Source of the DNA: Lichenostomus cassidix
Lineage: Eukaryota > Chordata > Aves > Passeriformes > Meliphagidae
NCBI GenBank assembly: GCA_008360975.2
Contig: CM039194.1
Location: 8,542,426 to 8,606,425 of the forward strand
Direction: 5' to 3'
DNA length: 64,000 nt
In this document: positions 59,858 to 64,000 of the stretch, piece by piece
Layout of the letters: every line of letters starts with the position of its first letter
Numbering within the stretch: the first letter of the stretch is position 1
The notes under the pieces: model-generated
Database searches by the model: none
Told to the model about the DNA's origin: nothing
What the model saw: only the letters and a program-made list of their open reading frames with translations
Made by a program: the position numbers and the translations under genes

Positions 59858-61517
59858 GTAATGAAATAGGAGCTGTTTTGTACTCATTTCAACTCATAGT
59901 CCAACCAGGCTGAATCTATCCAGAAGTTTCAGAGAAGCAGATTTCCAGCCTTCACTCTTTATTTTCTGCATGACATGACACAGAAATTATGAATGTATGG
60001 TCACACAGCACTTAGCCCTGAACAAATTTAGATGACTTAAAAATTTCAATTGACTTCCAAGAACACAGGATAGCATCAGATTGCAGTGTATAGTTTAGCT
60101 TAGTACAATAATACCCAAAGCCAGCTGGCTTTCCCAGCTCCCAGTTTTCTGTACACCATGTGAAAAACCAGGGCACAGTTCTTGCCCTGACGATCCTGTG
60201 GTGTGAAAGACCTTGCCATGTTACAACATGCACCAGTTTAACATAACTGCCTCTGTTTTATTTTTCTCTTTGAGGAAAGAAAAATATGGAAAAACAAAAT
60301 AGTTTGAATTGTATTTTTATGCAAATGCAGTAAAGATAAACTCTGTGTCCTCTGTTAACATATTTCTGCTTGCCCACAGGTGTAATAAAGAGCTGACTAC
60401 TGAAAGCTTTTCATGCCTCCAAGAAAAGAATAGACTGAAAGAGAAATTATTTCTCTAAACAATTCTAAGCAGTCAATTTCTTAAGCAACAATGCAAGTTC
60501 CCTCTGCCTGGAGCAACAGAGCAATACCAACAAGGCTGCAAGCTGCCACGGAGGCTGCATCAGGATTAATTATTTTGTATTACAATGTCTGGAAGTAGGG
60601 AGAGCAAAAGAATTAAATGGGACTCTATGTTTTTAGCCAGCAAGGATGCTGTTCAGCCTATTGGCTTCTGTAAGTGAAGAGGCAGCTTAAAGGAAGATGA
60701 ATCTTCCTCCCTGGCCATATTTAACCTCTTCAAATCCAAATGCTCAATGATGAGCAAAGCAGAACTGAACAGTTTGAAACTAACAATGTGAAACACTGCT
60801 GTGGTGAGACATGTCTAAACCGGACTGGGTGAACTGCTTGAACGATTATTTTCAAAAATCTTTCAAGAAATAAGAACAGATGAATAATAAATATCTTGTG
60901 ATAAACCATCATGTCCTACCAGGGAAAGTAAAACATGGGTTATAGCAAAGTCATTCTGCTCTGACTGTTATTACAAATTAGTACAGTGAAAAGGTAACTT
61001 AACAACAAACATCTGAATGTCTGTCTATGCTTATGAAAGAGCATCTCTCAGCACTGGAACTGAAGCAGTTTTGTTTTATCCAGCAGCAGCCCAAGGTAGG
61101 TTGACTTTGGCATCTAAGGTGATGTGAGCTCCCAAGGATGCTCCCTGCCTGTGGGAGGTTTGGCAGGACCTTCTCATCCCTGTGTTCCCCCATGTGTCTC
61201 CAGGCAGTGAGCTTATTCTTCAGTGTTCCCCTCAGCTGGGACAAAAACGCAATTTTTGCTTCCTTTTCAGTTGCTTTTAATGATATTTGGCACATCTAAA
61301 ACTTTTGCCTCTCATGAAATGTGACTGAAACTAGCACACAGACCTAACAATTTTAGGGGAGGTGGGAAGGAGAGATGAAGCAAATAGCTACCTGCCAAAT
61401 GCATGAAAATGATCAATACTGAAATACTGCCATCAGATCCCAGACTGAACCTTTCCAGACAGCCCATCAAGTTGGAGATGAGGGCTCCTCCCCACCTCCT
61501 GTAGGAGAGCTTGCTCA

Positions 61518-61562
61518 GAAAAAAAAAACAACAAAAAACCCAACCAAAACAAAAAAACACCC
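61518..61562 (+). repeat. A-rich low-complexity block
   Basis: A run of about ten A is followed by mixed CAACAAAAAACCC and CAAAACAAAAAAAC segments. No structure beyond composition is visible. Confidence 0.92.
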
Positions 61563-63915
61563 TTTCCATATGCCCTTATTTGCTGTTTCCAGCCAGGTAA
61601 CATGATGGAAAAAGACCCATTGTTCATACTGCCCTGACATGGCAGGTGATGTAAAGGAACATTGCTGTTTTTTAAAAAAATTCCCTACAAGGGAAGTGAC
61701 AGGTGGTTCACTTCTATAAATTCAGGTTCACTGATTTAAGGGCACAGAGCCTTGGAGCACAGATGCTGCTGCATTCCCTTTCCTACCATGAGATGCTATT
61801 TTTCTGGGAGATAGTCAGGCTGGACAGTCCCATATTCTGCAGGGCAGAGTTACTCAATTCTGCCTCAGAGGTTTTTTCCACAGATCTTTTCTTCATCTTC
61901 TCCTGCTGCTGTTACAACAGGTTCAGCTGCAGAAGAGAGTGATACAGCTGCTCCCAGGTACCAGGTAACCAGGAAGATGGTTATACAGAGCTGCTGTGTT
62001 CCCAACACATGGTAAACAGTTTACTCCTTTCTATAAAAATAAACATATCTACTCTTGGAAAAAATTTCTTTCATGGTCCAGGGTCCTCTAACTTTTATAA
62101 TCACAATTAGATTACTTATTGCAATGAAATGATGGCATTTAAAAAAATTGGAAAACCTGGCACCTCTGTCTTACATTGTTTTGCTGCATCTGGCAAAAGG
62201 GGGGCTTTGAGAGGAACCACCTCCAGCAAACACATTGCTTTTAAAAATCCAGAGCATGATCCTTTACCCACTTTGTAAATCACTCTTCAGCATTAGAGTC
62301 ATCTCAGCTTTAAAGTTCCTCCAGTCCCTGTGTGTGATACATGAGCGTGGCTGTCTCACTTCAGAGAGAGATAAATAGTGCCTGGTGGCAGCGATTCCCC
62401 TGGACACGTGGCTCTTACAACAGCTTCAGGTGGGGACAGCAAGGTCAGATCCTGGGGAGAAGGCACTCTGAGGCACAGTGAAAATGAAGCATTCTTCAAA
62501 AGTTTCATTTGAACTAGAAGGCAGTTGGGCTTTAGCCAAGAGGGGGAAAAACTGCGCTGCTCAGCGTGAAACCCTTTGCAGCAGTGAGTGGCAATGTCCT
62601 TGTGAGGGATCTGTGTCTGCCAGGGCTGGCACTGAGCATCACTGGGCACAGCAGGAGCTCCCTGGGCCAGGGCCAGCTTCAGGCACTGGCTTTGCTTCAA
62701 CTCCACTGACAGAGATCCCAAGAGCTGCCTGGTTGGGGCTGGCTGCAGGAAGGGCATCTTTATGGCTTCTGAGCTCATCTCAGGGGTGCTGAACACTATT
62801 AAAAACCCACACAACAAACACTTTTCTGCAAACTGAGAGCTTCAGTCAGACTGACCTGGCATGCAAGTTCTCCCCCTGACTGGCACCACCGCCCTATGGC
62901 ACAAAGGGGAGCCTAAATCCCATTTAACAGAGGCTGATTACTCCCAATTCTAGGAAAGCATTAGGATCAGTGGAAGTGTGAAAGTGGCTATGACAGAGAA
63001 GTGGTTGATCCCTTTGCTGCACTGCATAAAAAAATATTTGGAAAAGAAATTCACAAAGATATGAAGACCAAGAAATTTCTCAGGTAGCATAATAAATAAT
63101 TCCCAGTCTAAGTTTGCAATTTTAGAAATTAAATCTTAATTATAGAAATTGCAAAGAGGTTACCCATGTAGGTCTTGCTACTTCCAGAAGTTCTTCAAAT
63201 TAATTTCAATGTGTTTGCTCTACAAACTTAGACTTTAACCAGTTTCTTCAGGTGATGGGTAAAGTCCAAGGAAATTTCTTGTCATTTTGATTTAACTAAA
63301 ACCCTGCGATCTGACGAGATTGTGATGTTGACATTGCACCAGTGCTTAAGCATACAAAATCCTGAAGACTTTATCTAATATACGGATTAGTCTCTCCTTC
63401 ACCTTGTAGAGGACACATATTCCTGCCAAGAAGCACCACTCCCACAGCTACAGACCACACAAATAAATACTCTGACCAGAAAGACCCTGTTTTTTTGCAA
63501 GGTCATTTCCACATGGCTGCCACCAACCTCCACCAGCATGGGACAGGCTACCAAGGGGATGAGCAGTTACAAGAAAATTACATCATGTGAAATCTGGATA
63601 TCATTCCTGATGTGCTGCCCAACTAGTCCAGAGAAAAGAAACTCCTGAAGCACTGCCACAGCAGGGAGGTGCTGTCCATCCACTGGAGCAAGGATATCTC
63701 CCATCAGAATCCCTCCTCAGAAACCAGCAGAGCTTACAACACCTAATTCACTCAGACAGAATCCCACCATTATTTCCACCTCTAAGGCTGGTGTGGATGT
63801 GTCTAGAAAGTTTGTAGTACAGGAATGAGCAAATGTGTGACCTTTTCATGTGTAGTGCCAATGTATTTCTTTCTGTGCTGGAGAGCACAGGGACATCAGA
63901 GACAGCCCACGACCA

Positions 63916-63944
63916 GAGGAGGAGGAGGAGGAGGAGGAGGAGGA
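63916..63944 (+). repeat. GAG trinucleotide repeat
   Basis: About nine uninterrupted GAG/AGG units. It does not lie in a supported coding frame. Confidence 0.96.
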
Positions 63945-64000
63945 CACAGCAAGTCCCGCAATAGATACGTTTAGAAGGATTTAAAATGGTTTCTTTCTTA

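Larger units (their letters stand above)
56606..64000 (-). other. FSTL4 long intron or upstream sequence, segment 4
   Basis: No exon is recognised. The segment holds a GGAT microsatellite (57794-57859), a 13-bp tandem repeat with a poly-A run (59808-59857), an A-rich block (61518-61562) and a GAG run near the window end (63916-63944). The 153-codon minus-strand frame at 62356-62817 shows no domain. Assignment to the FSTL4 intron is an inference from the missing N-terminal exons. Confidence 0.55.

Noticed and set aside
62356..62817. 153-codon minus-strand frame
   Set aside because: Moderately GC-rich stretch with frames open on both strands; no domain, no splice context fitting FSTL4.

Overview
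The window is a piece of a bird nuclear genome, probably from a neoavian or songbird-like species. The evidence is at least 13 fragments of the avian CR1 LINE with the usual sequence (GGTTTGGGTTGGAAG..., CCATGGGCAGGGACACC), the absence of any mammalian SINE that I can recognise, AT-rich non-coding DNA, and short exons bounded by GT-AG signals. The species cannot be fixed from what is here.

Only one gene can be supported: part of FSTL4 (follistatin-like 4, also called SPIG1), on the minus strand. Four consecutive coding exons lie at 22016-21850, 10811-10691, 3538-3377 and 2403-2269 (transcript order). They join in phase (0, then 1, then 1) and give 194 whole codons covering the two immunoglobulin-like domains that follow the Kazal and EF-hand region of the protein. 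The third-last exon (10691-10811) is too short to form an open frame of its own and was recovered by reading the reverse complement. The residues separating FSTL4 from its paralogue FSTL5 favour FSTL4. The Kazal/EF-hand exons (expected at higher coordinates) and the C-terminal exons (expected at lower coordinates) were not found, so the window starts and ends inside introns.

Layout: 1-2268, intron downstream of the last visible exon; 2269-3538, two exons around a 973-bp intron; 3539-10690, a 7.2-kb intron with one CR1 just upstream of an acceptor; 10812-21849, an 11-kb intron with three CR1 fragments; 22017-64000, the 3' part of an intron of at least 42 kb holding nine CR1 fragments, one fragment of a second CR1-like family, several simple repeats, a few hairpins and AT-rich motif clusters that may be regulatory.

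I found no rRNA or tRNA genes, CRISPR array, operon or viral coding region, and nothing that looks like a new multi-gene system. The points worth a second look are small: a possible 41-nt exon at 46365-46405, a coding frame that stays open upstream of the exon-B acceptor into an antisense CR1, a POU/SOX motif pair, a TAAT-rich cluster next to a perfect hairpin near 34.7-34.9 kb, and a strong CpG contrast between neighbouring exons.
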